A stretch of DNA of 64,000 nucleotides from Stercorarius parasiticus (GCA_013396915.1 VWZL01004332.1:62515-126514), one strand, 5' to 3'. Positions 49,008-62,235 are shown, counted from the stretch's first letter. Notes: generated by a model from the letters alone, not told the origin. Numbers and translations are program-made.

Positions 49008-50158
49008 CAGTACACCTGTATTATTAATTAACTCTACAGAGTGCTCCAGCAGCACGTTCAGAAAATTAGTAGGGAAAAAGACCATTCCCTACAGACTTGT
49101 GTCTCATGGTTCAGCCACGTGCTTCTGAGCCCTACGAATCCAATACTTTGCCAGAAACAGCTGTGGGTGGCTTTGAGGACTTGCCCTTGCCAACTGGTGC
49201 TAGAACTCAGAAATAACAAGTCACAAATTTGGGTTAAAAAACTGGAGAAAAAGGAGGAAGAGAAATGAAAATGCTAACAATACCCTATACTACTTCCTCA
49301 TACATAGAGCTTAATAATTCTATTAAATGCCATTAATTAAAAAACCCCAAATGTATAATTGTGTATATATGTACACGGAGAGGGATACGTTTAGTCCAAG
49401 TTGAAGATACAATTTAGGAGAGCTTGGAAGCCCACAGTCAGGAAAGCACTATTGCTTTTAAGTTCAAATACGCGTTTATAATGATCAAAATTTAGCAAAG
49501 CTTACTGGAACACATAGTAAGGCCCACAGACATTAACAGAGACTTTGTCAATCACTCCTGATCTAAGCATGTGTTTATGTGACCTGGATATACAGAAAGG
49601 TGAAGCTTGCAAACAGGCTTAGGGAACATATCTATTAATGGTTTAGCATATAAGAACACATGAAGATGGAACTGAATTTCTGTTTGGTTTTAGCATTCGT
49701 TACTATAAACCTAAATGCAAGCTATGTCCATATTAAAAAAAAAAATAAAAAATAAAGCAACATGAATTTGAATTAGAACATTTCCTCCAAACTTCCCTCC
49801 TTAGGGGCAGGTTCTTTGCTGGTGCAAATTTCCATAATTCAAATGAGTTACAACTGCTTACACCAGCTAGACTTGGTCCCATCTATCACCTCTATTATCT
49901 AGATAATGTGGAAAATAATCTGTTCAGAGTTTTCATTTCCAAAACAATGTCATGTTACAATTCTCAGCAGAGGCAAAAGGCTCCCCAAAGCCATGTCTGA
50001 AGAATAAACTGTAACCTTTTAAGATTTCCAGTCTGTGTGATAAATAATACTGAACTAATAATAACTCAGAGAGGAAGAGAAGCACTGTTTATCTTATTTT
50101 TCTGCTTTAGGGGAAAGAATCTAGGTAGCAGATTTTGTCATGATTTTATTGCTCATTT
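49008..50158. other. Noncoding, nothing recognised
   Basis: AT-rich sequence with A-runs near 49735-49756. No gene or repeat is supported. Confidence 0.5.
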
Positions 50159-50590
50159 TCAGTTCTGCAGGTTTCTTTCTTTGTGCTCATAGATTGTAAT
50201 GACTTTTGCAAGAGAAATAAATTGTATTTCCATGGGAGCACGGAGCCAGGGCGTTAGGCAAATTGCAAAAGATGATGATGAAATTTGGACTAAGCTCACA
50301 ACATGCTCTAGGTCTTGATGATTTAAAAACATTCCTTTAGTAATAAAAATCAAGTCCTTAAGTGCAATCCTAGCAGCCTGTGTGAAAACAAAAACATACA
50401 CAGGATTATTCTGGTTTGATTTATAGTGCTTTTGCCTACTGGAAAACAGTGTGAGAAGCTTGCCAAGGTCAGTGCTTCTGCTTTCAGATTTCTTTATGAA
50501 AAAGGAGAAAGCAAGCTGCATTTTCAATTTTTTTAAAGGCTCTGGCACAATGCCAGCCACTAGGCATTCAAGAGGTGTTCTGTAATCCAT
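50159..50590 (-). other. 143-codon ATG-initiated open frame, minus strand (uncertain)
   Basis: A complete open frame begins with ATG at 50590 and ends with TGA at 50161-50159. The translation starts MDYRTPLECLVAGIVPEPLK and has a mixed composition with no obvious domain, signal peptide or low-complexity bias. It lies 90 bp downstream (minus strand) of the longer open stretch at 50681-51373, but in a separate frame context. At this window size one such frame is within chance expectation, and I recognise no homology. Confidence 0.12.
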
Positions 50591-50680
50591 TCAACTGTAA
50601 CATAAAGTTTTGTTAAAGGTACGCTCACATACTCTGTGCCGGCTGTGTTAATCAGTAATGTTCCATTAAATTGGCCACTG

Positions 50681-51373
50681 TCATATTAAAGAAAGATCTA
50701 CACACTTTCTGCCCCCTTGTAACAATAACATTTGACAATAATTATAGTGATACCAAGGTGTAGGTGGTCCAGTTGGCAAGAATAGCACAATATTTCTCTT
50801 TAATAGTGACTTGATCAAACATGTATGGGTGTTTCGTATAGGCTTGAAGAGGATTATGATAGCCGAAATAAGATGAGATAATTTGCTGACAAAGTTTTTT
50901 TTCTTCTTTAGGAGAACACATCCTTCAGTGCAAGCGTGTGTGTGCACATGTACATACCCACACACAACCACCTCCCAGAGAAAATAACCCTTATTTAGCC
51001 ACGCACTGAAAAAGCTGGCAAGGCAGAGCACTCCGCTGGAGGGAAAACAGAAAGCCTGCCAGGCTTTGTCTGTTTGGGAAGAGGCTTTAACAAACAAGGG
51101 CACTGTGCTGAGGTTTCTGCCCTCAATTGAAGAAATTGTGGCTGTGACATGGCAGATGTTGTTCAAGGCCACCCCTTCCACCTCTGGACAGTCACGTCTG
51201 CTGTGCACTACAATTTGCCATACATTATTTATGCCAGCACAATAATTAATACAAGCCAGAGCACTGAAAAGATCACCATTTAAGAAGACAACAAGCCTCT
51301 CTGTCCCCACTGCCTCAAGAAAACAGGAGTGAGCCACCAGCAGCAAGAGGTCCCGAGCCAGCTTGTCCCCCAA
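50681..51373 (-). other. Longest open stretch in the window, minus strand (230 codons, no early ATG)
   Basis: One minus-strand frame is free of stops for 230 codons, unusual for sequence this AT-rich. The open stretch has no ATG near its start; the first codon at 51373 is TTG and the only internal Met falls near the C-terminal end, so it cannot be a conventional single-exon gene. It would have to be an internal exon or a retained coding remnant. The stretch 51000-51320 is repeat-free and has the texture of a conserved noncoding element. Strings such as VVFLNGDLFSALACINYC look protein-like, but no family is recognised. Confidence 0.2.
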
Positions 51374-51729
51374 AGCACCTGGATTGCCCCCTCCCGCACT
51401 GGACCCGCAGGTGCCAGGGCCATATCTGTCACTGGGACAGTGCTCTACAATGCAGCCCCACAGCTTGGGGTCAATTCTTACCAGCAGTTTAGCTCAGAGT
51501 TTCTAATCATGTTCTTGACAGACCACTGTGTGACAAGGCCCTTCTGCATCCTTAGCTTACTTTGGCATGGGTGGTGATGCCAGTGAGAAGTGGCAAAAAG
51601 AAAGGCTGCTGCTGCTAGAATACACAGGGTAAAGGAAATGGCACAAGTGGTGGGAGCTGGAGTTGTGCATGTGGGCAAAATGAGAGAAACCTAAGCTTTT
51701 GGAAAAAGATCTTCAAGACAACACATGAA
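51374..51729. other. Noncoding, nothing recognised
   Basis: Moderately GC-rich unique-looking sequence leading into the antisense CR1. Confidence 0.4.
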
Positions 51730-51980
51730 CACAGAATGGTTGGGGTTGGCAGGGACCTCAGGAGATCATCTAGTCTAACGCCCCTGCTCAAGCAGGGCTA
51801 ACTAGTTGCCCAGTACACTGTTGTCACGTTTTGACTATCTCCATGGTTGGAAACTTCACAACCTCTCTGTTCAACTTGTTTCAGTGTTTGACCACCTTCA
51901 GAGTAAGTGCTTTCTTGTGTTCAGATGGAGTTTCACATGTGACAGTTTGTCCCTGTTGCCTCTGTCCCGTCACTGGGCAC
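51730..51980 (-). mobile_element. CR1 LINE 3' fragment, antisense, diverged
   Basis: Read on the plus strand this is the reverse complement of a CR1 3' end. It starts ACAGAATGGTTGGGGTTGG, passes GGAGATCATCTAGTCTAA and CTCAAGCAGGGCTAACTAG, and continues into the region antisense to the RT C-terminus. Divergence is clearly higher than in the two sense copies and the simple-repeat tail has decayed, so it is an older insertion. The inner boundary near 51980 is approximate. Confidence 0.88.
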
Positions 51981-54900
51981 ACGCAACCTGAGCCAGATGA
52001 GTGCTCTGCTAATCCAACATTGTGGGCTCTGCCTTCATGGAAATCTGCACAGACACAGCAATCAGCCTAATGAAGAAACCTATACAATTACAATCTGTCT
52101 GAGGGGAACTGCATTTTCTCCTCCATTTCTTTCTACTCCTTTCCAGTATCTCCTCTGACCGGTTTCTCGGGAAAACCTAGTGTGGACATATGCACAGATG
52201 ACATCTTGTACATATTGAAGTGCATGGAAGAAGTGCACGTGGTGGTTTATTCATTGGTGCAGCATGGCAAGGGTGCTACCTGGGGCATCTACAGAGGTAT
52301 CAGGGTTTTTTCAGCTGGACATGAAAGGTGAATCAAACCAATGCTTCAGACTTTAACGTGCTTAGCCAGTTCACAACCTAGAAATTAATTTGCACGAGGA
52401 TGATTTAAATCTGTTGGTAATTTCTTTTTTCATGGGAGGAATAAAAATTATTGTTCTGGCCATTTCCAGATGTTTTATCCTCTTCTTAAAACAATACCGT
52501 AACTAAAACTGGCTGCCCTATTTCAATGAAGCCCTGTATTCAATGGCTGGTAGTGTGTACCCACCGCCTCTAGCACTTTGCAATGCAAAACAGTCGTTAG
52601 TAATCAGAAAAGGAGCCTTAGCCTAGACTCAGTAAATAGTAGTTCCCATTATACTTACTGGCACTTGCAGTGCCTTATGAGGTTATTAAGAGATAATGCA
52701 CAAGTTCTCTGTGCTTTGCCCCCCTTTTCCTCAGTGTCTCACGTGCGTACTCTTTGTGGTAGTCAGAGGACAACGGGCTACCCAAGCGCATACAGAGCCA
52801 TAAATGTTCGCCTAACGTGAAAGCTGCATCACACACACAGGCACATTAATACGTTATGACAGTGATGCAACACAGATGCAGAGAAAGACAACTGCTGCGT
52901 GCTCCAGCATGCCCACCAGCTCCCGGGTGGCCACTGAAGCTCTCCAGTCCAGCTACTGATCTCCAGACCTGACGTGGTACACGGGGCCTCACAAGATCAC
53001 AGCCTGAGGTAATATGGCCACAGGCATTTTTTTCTACGATTGTTCTGTTTCTCACCTCCACCTTCACTTCACGCTGTGAATACTTTCCTTCGAGGTAGTG
53101 ATACAAACTGACAGACCCCAGAAACTGTTACAGTTTCTGCTCCGACTTACCTTCTGTCTTGTCCCAGGCAGGACAGGACATCCCTTATGGAATATATGGG
53201 CTATAGCTTCTTGCTCTCCCCTCCCGCTCCCTCAAATCTGGAAGACTTCCCTGGGTAACTTGCAGCACCTACACCATGCATCAGAATTGGCATAAGCTTT
53301 TCTCTCTTTTCCTAGAATATGTCTAAATGAAGTGACCATACCAAATAACCAAATTAAAGAAACAGAGAGACAGCAGTCACCAGTAAAGGATAAAGCAAGT
53401 CGGTCACTGGTTAAAACAAACAGGCCACTTTACAATACTAACATTATATAGTCACTTCTGGAAATTCCTAGGGCAGATAAATTGGAGATACAAGTTCTTA
53501 TCCCTTCCTTGATTTGTTAATCCTCAATAATTAAAACCATCTGAAAGCATGTAACTGAATTTTAATTAGATGTTATCATTGTGTGCTTATCTTGACAAAT
53601 GCTTTGGTGACTTGTTTTACGTTAACATCATCAACAAGAATATTTTCTTTTAAGTTTCAGTGTGATGATATAGTTTGTCAGCTCAATAACTCGTCTGTGG
53701 TTCCTGTTCTGTATATCATCTAGAGAACACCATATAAAAGAAGTGAACATTCATTTTCCATAGTTATAGCTATAAAATTGTGGGAGAGAGATTTTAGTCA
53801 CATAAAATAAAGTAATTTGCCCTTTTGTAAGATAAAACACATCAACAAAACAGTCCAATATTTATAATTTAGAAGACCTACTTGGAGAGGAACCTGATGC
53901 AGACTAAAAAGCAGTTCTAAATCCAGTTCATTCTTTTTCCGTTAAATGTCATACCTGCTTTAGTAGGCTAATTTTAAACACATCTGAGAAAATATTCAAA
54001 GTAATGAGATCAGATTTAAAGGGTTCACCACCCATCATGAAAATCTCATTTTTTCTGTTCGTAATTGGTGCTTGAAAATAAAAATTCTGGATTTTTGTCC
54101 TCCAAAGAGGAACTAACAGTGAACACGAAAGAATAACCAGTTTTCACAGAGGAGCAGGCAGTTCGATTTGGCCTATCTGACTGCTCAAGGCATATGACAT
54201 CCTGCTCAGCTAAAAGATGCTCTAGCCGCCACTCTTCACAACACTGGGTATCTTGTTTGCATAGGTGGTTAAGCTTCATGTGAGGGTTGAACAGTCAGCA
54301 ACCGAGGTGCCCACCAGGTGGGAAGCCTCAGCAGAAGAAGGGGAGCACCCTGCATGTGCCGGCAGAACATGCCTTTTGCTGGAAAGGGGGAGCAGCTCAG
54401 CAAGCGCACGGCAAAGCTTCTTGGGAAGTTTACACTGTGGTTCTCTCAAAAAAAGCCAGCTGGCCACCATCACTGGAAGCTGAAGCCAACAGCCAATTTA
54501 AATCAGACCACAGGCAGAGATTTATCTGTGCTCCATCTGCAATATGGGGATGACACGGAACTATGCAACTTTGTATCTGTGAGGTACCTTGAGACTAGGT
54601 GGAAGGCCAAAAGGGAGTGCCAAAGATTCTGTTGTTATGAGAAGCCATTCAAAGATAAGCAAATGTTGATGCTAGCAAAAGCATCAACTTTCAAAGCTGT
54701 TTTTTCTTCTTCAACAAAGTAAATTAATTTACATATGAAATACAGCAAATGTATTTTCTTTTGATAACGGCAAGTTATCCTACTACCAAGTAAGTACAGA
54801 TTGCAGAAATCTAATTGGACTTTAACAACTTGTGAAACATTCTGAATGTTACATTCTATACATGTAAATGTTTGATTTTGTTTAAAAAACAGTCCCCTAC

Positions 54901-57547
54901 CAAAGAAAAAAATCAATACATTTTATGTAAAGGAAGCTAAACATAAACGGCCCTATTGTACCCTCAATTTGTACATGTAACTTTCATCGGCAGAAATGGA
55001 TGCTGTGTACATATTCAACTAAGCGAAGAATTATGTTAGCAAGAATCTCACAATTACAGACAATTACCTTGGTTTTCTTGCACCTGGTGCTTACGAGGAT
55101 TCTTTGTTAGTTGGATTTCTTGAGGAAGGAAAGATTTTATGTATGTAAATCTCTAATCTCTCCTGAAGTTAAAAACAAAACCTAAAACAACAACAACAAA
55201 AAACAGCAGAAGAGCTACAAGAAATCACAAACAACTCTTAAAACACCACCATGACAAAACAAATCCTAAGCTAACTTAAATTGCATGAAAGTAGAGGAGC
55301 TCTAGTTGTAGACAGGTTCTCTGTTTAGAAAGAAAAAAAAAAAGGAATACCAAAATAAATATCAATATTCTGAGTCTCTGGTTTATGCAAACACGTACTG
55401 CAGGGAACTGGTTCAAGAAATCCTTCTCCACCCACTTTTCTGCACTTGTGCTCCCTGCAGCAGTTTACAACAAGTTTCAGTGCTTGGGTAATACAAGAAC
55501 TACCCTCCTTCTTCAAAGAATGAAAGAGAAACATCTGTCAAGAGATAATGACCCTTATCCCTAGATGCTGTTACACAGGAAATGGCAGTAGTCTTGACAT
55601 CCAGGTTGAATAATAATTTCTGTTGTTAAAGAAACTTATGGTCTTTTTTGAAAGGCTGCAACACTTTCACCACTTAAGGCAAGATGCTAAAAGTTGAGAG
55701 TGATGAAATACCTATGATTAGAGACATACTCTTTGCTGAGCCTATATATTCCTCTTCCAGTTTGGATAAGCTATTGATTTTTGAATTTTGCCACTTCTTT
55801 TTAAGCATCTGCAATATTCTAGAAACTTGGGGTATTTAGCCAGAACCTTAACAAACATTGTAATGTTAAATTCATGCCACTGTCCAAGTTGCAACAGTGC
55901 CACATGCTAAACAGGAGACACTTGGACACTGATGCAGCAGAGGGAAATAAAAGATGTCCTCCCACCCCCAAAGCTTCTGCTAACCTCTGTCCACTCTGAC
56001 ACACCTGACAAGCTTCCTTTGGATTTCCTTGATGAGCATCCAACGCTAAACAGCCAATCCCACAAACTAATGGGTCTCTTCAAAATCAGTTTCTTCTGCC
56101 GCAAACCAATTTCAGTTTAATTAAACTAATTGCAATTCAATAGAGTATTCTTTCCTTGAAAGAGTATAAAATTACATATGCAAAAATATATTTAAAATAA
56201 TCTTTCTAAAGTAAGTTTAGGTACTTGAAACCTACAGAGTGGCAGATCAGTCTGGCACTTGACCTCAGCTAAGCCCCCTTGCATGTACAGGGTATGATGC
56301 AGCCTTTAATTATATGGTTACATAATTATATTTCCTCAGAAACCCAGATTTCTTCAGTGGAGTAGGATATAGAATGAAAGCATATGGCTTTAAAAATGTA
56401 TTTATGGTAATTTAAAGAGATTAAAAAACAACCAGTACTGAAAAGATCATTTATCTCAGCAGTAGCAGATGGGGCTCCTGCTGAGATCAGGACTTCATTG
56501 TGCTCTGCTCCGTACATGCACATTAGATCAGACAGCAGTTGTTCCAAAGACTTTACAGTCTAAGTAGGACAGTCAGGCAAAACTACAGGAAAAGAAATTA
56601 TTTCCTTCATGTTACTAACAGGGAAGTGGACATACTGGAGCATGAATAAGTTAAAGCAAGGTCAAGCAACTGAATTTAGTTTTGCTAAGGTGCAAACCAA
56701 TTTTAACCCACTATCACTGGCCTCCTGGTCTTACACTAGTTCAAGCTACTGGTCTATAAAAGGAATATAGTTCCACGCATCCACCGATTTTGAGGTTGGG
56801 AAGTATTATTACCATGAGCCAGGTTAGTCTTGGTAGTTTCCCAGCATCCCAGGCATGTTTATCAATGTTACAACTGTGATAGCTTTGCTTTTTCCTTCAT
56901 GACCAAGTCAAGCCAAGCTGCTCAATTAACATTACCTCTAGTAAATATTTTCATTTCATTACATAAAATTTAAAATTATCAACTAATATTTTCTTCTAAG
57001 AGTGAAAAGTTCAGAAATGGCTTCACAAAATCGAATAGGTTTAGCAGCCTTAAAATTATTACCTTGCCTGGTAAACATGTTACACAAGTATGACATGTTT
57101 TAATTGAATTAAGAAGTTCATTGCATTGGGGAGGCAAAGCACTGCTAACAGACAGAGTGCTGCAGGTCGGGGCTAGGGATAATTTGTGTCTGCTCGAATC
57201 AATAGTGCCTAATAAAAACTTGAAGTGGTCTAGACCTAGTACATCAGATTCAGGAATTTCAAGATCTGAAGGAAATTTGATGAGAAAGGACCACCGAAGT
57301 TTTGCTTATCCAAGAAAAGGTTTGTCAAAGAACAGAGATTTCCTCTATGCCACTAAAACTCTTCAGTTCACAACTTCTAGACAGTATGCCAAAAGATTTC
57401 TTAGTTCTCTTTTGTCTGCTTTCTCTCACCTGAATAGGCTGAGGAACAGTTAGTTAGAGGGAATCCTTTGGAAAGGTACGTGCAGGTTAGAGGAGATTCT
57501 GAACACAAAATGAGTTAATAATGTAATGTTACTGCAAAGAATTAGTC
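51981..57547. other. Noncoding stretch, isolated splice signals
   Basis: No gene is recognised. On the minus strand a perfect donor AAG|GTAAGT occurs at 53151/53150, but no acceptor gives an open frame through it. Plus-strand frames at 54265-54722 and 57121-57453 (110 codons, Ser/Arg/Lys-rich) lack good flanking splice sites. A (CAA)n run is present at about 55183-55202. Confidence 0.45.
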
Positions 57548-57790
57548 AATGGGCACAAACTTGAGCATAGGAAGTTCCATCTCAACATGAGAAGGAACTT
57601 CTTTACTTTGACGGTGGCAGAGCCCTGGAACAGGCTGCCCAGAGAGGTGGTGGAGTCTCCGTCTCTGGAGACATTCAAAACCCACCTGGATGCGTTGCTG
57701 TGCCACCTGCTCTAGGTGACCCTCCTCTGGCAGGGGGGTTGGACTAGATGATCTCCAGAGGTCCCCTCCAACCCTATGATTCTATGATTA
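57548..57790 (+). mobile_element. CR1 LINE 3' fragment, sense, young
   Basis: This is a strongly 5'-truncated CR1 with the last roughly 55 codons of the RT ORF (stop at about 57713-57715), the short 3' UTR and an ATTCTATG-type tail. It starts abruptly at AATGGGCACAAACTTGAGCA. About a dozen differences by eye separate it from 19920-20164, so the two insertions belong to the same or closely related subfamilies. Confidence 0.96.
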
Positions 57791-60700
57791 TGCTTGGTTG
57801 CTTACACGGTCATCTGACCTGCAAAATCCAGGGTATTTCTTCTGCTTTGGGAAAGTTGGAGCTAGAGTATTTTTTTTTTTTTATTCAGTTTTTGGTGTGT
57901 GTTCCGGATAACGTAATTAGATACAACCCATTATTCAAGTCAATTAGTATGGTTAAAAAAAAAAAAGAGAGACAGAAAGTTTTGTAACCCAGATCTCACA
58001 TTTCCTCTACAGATACGAACTTCCAAACAAAATTTTCATCTATAAATCAATATAATCAACTACAGTGCTTTTCAGTACTCAGTGATGTAGGTAATATAGA
58101 GAATATAGCTAAAATAATTTACTCAAGCAGAAAAATCAGTCTCATATTCTGCATGCTTCTAACAATCTGTATGGCACACCTGAAGAAGTCTTGACATTGT
58201 AATATTCTATAATTCATAAACTTTACTATATCTTTCAAAAGAGGAAACCTCATTCAGTGCATAAGCAAAGCCTTTAGTCAAAATAGACTTACTCAGACCT
58301 TTTAGAATCATTCCTATCAGACCTTGACTCAGAAATAGCATTCCTAATGTGAATATCTTAATGAAATTGTTAGAAGATTCAGGGTCAGGCCCTTGAATAT
58401 ACAAGAGAAGCTTGAAGCCTGACTCTGTTTCTTTCTCACAGCTCTTTAGAAGTGACAATCTGCCTTTACACTTACCCTGCCCAGTTCTGAAAATAAGACT
58501 AGCTGATTTAAGTAGAATAGGAAAGGGTGTGAGGAATGTAGAAATTCACAATGTTGGCAAGATCCCAGCATGTGTAGGATGGACATTTAAAATTCTTACT
58601 TTTGGTTCAAAGTGTTGAAATCAAAAGCAGATTTCAAGAGATATGAAAGTGAAAAAACAATATCTGAATTCTTGCAGTTGAGACACAAATTAAGATTAAT
58701 ATAGAAGAATCAGAAAAGGCAAAGAAACTTACAGATGCCCAGCATTTCAAAGGATTTTCAAACTCGGGTCCTCTTCAAGCAGCAATAAATCAAACAAAAA
58801 AACCCCACCTCACCACCAAATTAAGTCCCTTGTCTGTGTTTTCTTATGTTTTAAAAAAAATGAGCCTGGAACTCTTGTAACAACAGGCCTTCTTTGCTGT
58901 GATAGTTTTATTGCTTTGTAGAATTGCTGGACTGGAAATGTGTATAAAATATCATAAAGCACTGTTGAACAGCAAGAAGTTGCAGAGCATTACAGTGTAG
59001 TATTCTTATGCTCAATGAAGTTGTGTTCTACAAGATAGTCCTGAACAAGAGTATTTGAGTCTGCCCCTCAAAAATAAGTTAAGCTTTTAGTATGAGTCCT
59101 CAATGCAAGTTTGAACACTTCAACAACAAACACATGAACAAAGCCTTCAAGACAAAACAGATACACCACTCTCCGCAGAAGTCAGTGACATTATTTTACA
59201 CCGACAGTTAATCTCAAGAAGGCAGAAAAGAGAAGACATTCTACTTTGAGAGCAGCACCACTGTCTTCAACTAATTTGGGGCCAAGTTTTGTTATGTATA
59301 GAGTGTTTACCTATCGCAGTGAGGCCGATATCATTATGGTCACTAGTTTGGTTTTTACTCTGAAATTTCTGCTGATTAAGAGACTTCAAAGACTGTATTT
59401 GTTTTCTCAGCAGCTTCTGTCTTTGGGATTTAAAAAAGAATAATAATAAAAAAAATATATTCACGTGCGTTTTATTCAGAACTATGCAACTCCTTAGCAG
59501 GTAATTAGATGTAAAACAATAAAGGCTGCTGACCTGTCTGAACTGAGGAGAATACTATAATGAACAGTAAGTGATTATTAGTTCCTTGAATAAAGGGTAC
59601 ATGCAGAAAAAGTCAATTTTAAAAAAAGCAGAGACACAGCATCATCATGATGTATAGTTGTATCTTTAACAAAGAAATAAACCACTATGTTATACGTCAT
59701 CTATTAGACTGAAGACAGTTTAAAACAATTGTTATCTTTTATCCTTGGTATAACTTTTGCTTACTAGATAACTTGCAGCACAGACCTTCTCCTTTACAGT
59801 GTGAATATTTATTCCATAACTGTACTACAAGCCCATGTTGCTTTGATCAGCCTCCCTGCTAGCCAAATATTTTCCAAAGGAACACATCTACTCGCATCTC
59901 ATGCTCTGACAAGGACAGTGGTGGTGTTGGAACCTGCGAAGCAAGTGGCAGCCAGCAGCTCTCCTTTGGGGTGGTCACACCAACTCTCCGAGTTAGAGAA
60001 GATCAACTGAAAGAAGAAGATATGGCTGAAAAATTTGGTGGTGGTGGTTTTTTTGGGTTGTTTTTTTTGGATGAACCAGTTTCCTGAACTTGGTCGCTCT
60101 GCATATGCAAAGAAAGAAAAGGAAAAGGGAAAAAAAAAAAAAAAGTGCCATGCTACTGAATGCCCAAATTCTAAATTCTGCCTGACTGCAAATAAAAAGG
60201 GCTTTCTAGTATCGTCCCATAGGGAGTATTCCAAATTCAAAGTGCTAGCTTTGAGTGCTTGCAGTCACTGGCTCCTGAACCACTGCTCCCTTCAAAAGGT
60301 GCAGGTCCATCTGAAGGGGTAACGGTTACCACATCGGCTACAAGGTGACTGGTGACAGTCTCTGCACCTTGGAGGAACAGAGCACAGACCCAGCAGAGCC
60401 GGTGGCACCGCAGCATGGAGAATGAGATGGGATATCTCCATTTGTGCAAGTTCTGGATCTGGCTGGGCATGAGGGAAGGGAAAGATTTATCCTAGATTGG
60501 TTCTAACTTCATCCGCCCGCATGAGATTTCTCAAGTCTGAGAAGGGCCAGCTAAGCAGTGAAACGTGATAAAATGCCTAATTCAACTGCTAGCATTGCTA
60601 ACCCACTAGGAGAGCATTAGCTAAGCAATCTGCTACAAGTTAGCTATGTATTCATCCTCATCTTTGGGAGACAGGGTGCAGGGTGGGTTCAATAATGGAA

Positions 60701-61079
60701 TAAGCCCTTTCTGCTCTTTGTCTGTGTTTCCTCTCTTGCCTCTACTCTAAAGGTCTAATTTCTCCTGCTAATATAGCTTAAAAACATGACTGTAATAAGG
60801 CAGTGTTTTCCTTCAACTAAAATTCATTTTAAAAACAATTCTCTGTCTAGCTAGATTTATTTTTCTATTATAAATTAAAGTTTACTCTTGGCAGATGATG
60901 AGGGAGAAATGGGTTAGTGGAAAGCAAAGATATATTCTTCCATTGACTTGTTTTGTCCGGTCATCTTTCCTCCATTTGCCAGAAATTACAAAGAGGTTGA
61001 GTTCAAAGACACCACACATTGTGAGTCAGAGACTAACTTTCCAGTGTATTTACCTTGGGTGTATCTGTACACTGGTTGC
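57791..61079. other. Noncoding stretch with low-complexity pieces
   Basis: AT-rich. It includes a (GGT)n/T-run block at about 60036-60070 and a 37-base all-purine tract at 60109-60145 ending in A15. No gene is recognised. Confidence 0.5.
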
Positions 61080-61500
61080 AGCGAGCGCTGCGCTCCCACA
61101 CCAGAGACAGGCACGCCTGCCCTTCCGCCAGCAACCTTCCAGCACCTGATGAAACAGGAATTCCCTGCTGGGTGGGACTCCCTCAAATCCTGTGTGTTGG
61201 GAAGAGGACGCTTTCCTATTGACATAAAGGATTCCTCATTAGTACTATGCATTGTTAAAACATAGCCGCAAGACCTGGGGCAAGGCTCCGGGCTGGTGTG
61301 GGTGTGAATCCCGAGCGATCCCAGGCAGTGGTGCAGCCGTGGCAGGTGCAAGCGGGCACCAGAGCCGCGGAGCTCCTGCTGGCTGGTCCTGCCTCCGCCG
61401 CACCGGGAGAGGCTGTCACTGCATCCCCGGCTCCAGGGATCATCGCAACTGCTGCCACGGCCTGGGGTAGCAGCAGGGCAGCGTAGGGTGCTGGCGTGCA
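61080..61500. other. GC-rich, CpG-containing patch
   Basis: GC content rises sharply here, with many CpGs (for example around 61080-61095, 61262-61285, 61303-61420). Both strands are open for long distances as a result: 171 codons on the minus strand (60986-61501) and several plus-strand frames. I read this as a composition effect, not a gene. It may be a small orphan CpG island or the remnant of a GC-rich repeat. Confidence 0.45.
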
Positions 61501-62213
61501 ATTAAGTCAGACTAACGATGTGCCTCACCCTGCTCCCCACCCTTGGCACGTACTTCTGTCGTTTCGGCTTGAGCCAAACCTTGCACTTCTCTAACCCCAC
61601 AGTGAACCTGCTCAGAGCTGGCAGAAGACTCACCCTACCAAACCAACAAACAAAAACTTGGTCACATTTCTGCCAGATTCCCTCCCTCCATCGCTTCAGC
61701 TGAGCACTGGTGCTGTGGCAGCCAGCCAAAGGGCAAGGAGAGCAATGCACGAGTCATTAGTTCAGTCACGTTTTGATAGCACTCGGCATTGGATCAGCTT
61801 GGTTAAAGTGTCAAACTGTATCCTGATGAGAGTCTGGCATTCTTCACAGCCTGCCATAGGCCTAATGAGGGGACGGACAAACACAGCCTTGACCAATATT
61901 GAATGGTGCTCTTGAGCAAGGAAGAGAGAGAAAGCTGCCCCGACAAGACTTTCACCCATAGAGGTGGTTAAAGCTGGCAGATGAGCTCTGTAGTCTCTTT
62001 CTAAGCAGGAGGGAAAAACAAGACCCTTTAATAAGTAAGTGGTTTAGAAATAGAGGAGATGCTCATAGAAGACAACAGATGCTATGGCAAGGCCATTTAG
62101 GAAAGTTTTCAAATTTGGAATTTTTACAATTGTATCGGTGCCCCTGTGGATGTTTGAAAGAAACAAGAGAAAACACAGATGTGGAGAAAGCAACAGCCAT
62201 GAGTGTGACCTCA
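61501..62213. other. Noncoding, nothing recognised
   Basis: No gene or repeat is supported. Confidence 0.45.
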
Positions 62214-62235
62214 GGGCAGGGCAGGGCAGGCAGGG
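62214..62235 (+). other. G-quadruplex motif in a short GGGCA repeat
   Basis: Four GGG runs are separated by loops of 2, 2 and 6 bases, arising from tandem GGGCA units. The pattern meets the canonical quadruplex rule on the plus strand. Confidence 0.75.

Noticed and set aside
53151..53320. Minus-strand exon before a perfect AAG|GTAAGT donor
   Set aside because: From the plausible acceptor the best frame stops well before the donor, and no supporting context exists.
54265..54722. Three overlapping plus-strand frames of 72-134 codons
   Set aside because: Several frames open at once points to composition; no flanking splice sites or motif support.
57121..57453. 110-codon plus-strand Ser/Arg/Lys-rich frame just upstream of a CR1
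   Set aside because: Protein-like at a glance, but the candidate splice sites are poor (AAG|GTTTGT) and no family is recognised.
60986..61501. 171-codon minus-strand open frame
   Set aside because: It coincides with the GC-rich patch, where stop codons are rare on both strands; several plus-strand frames are open over the same bases.
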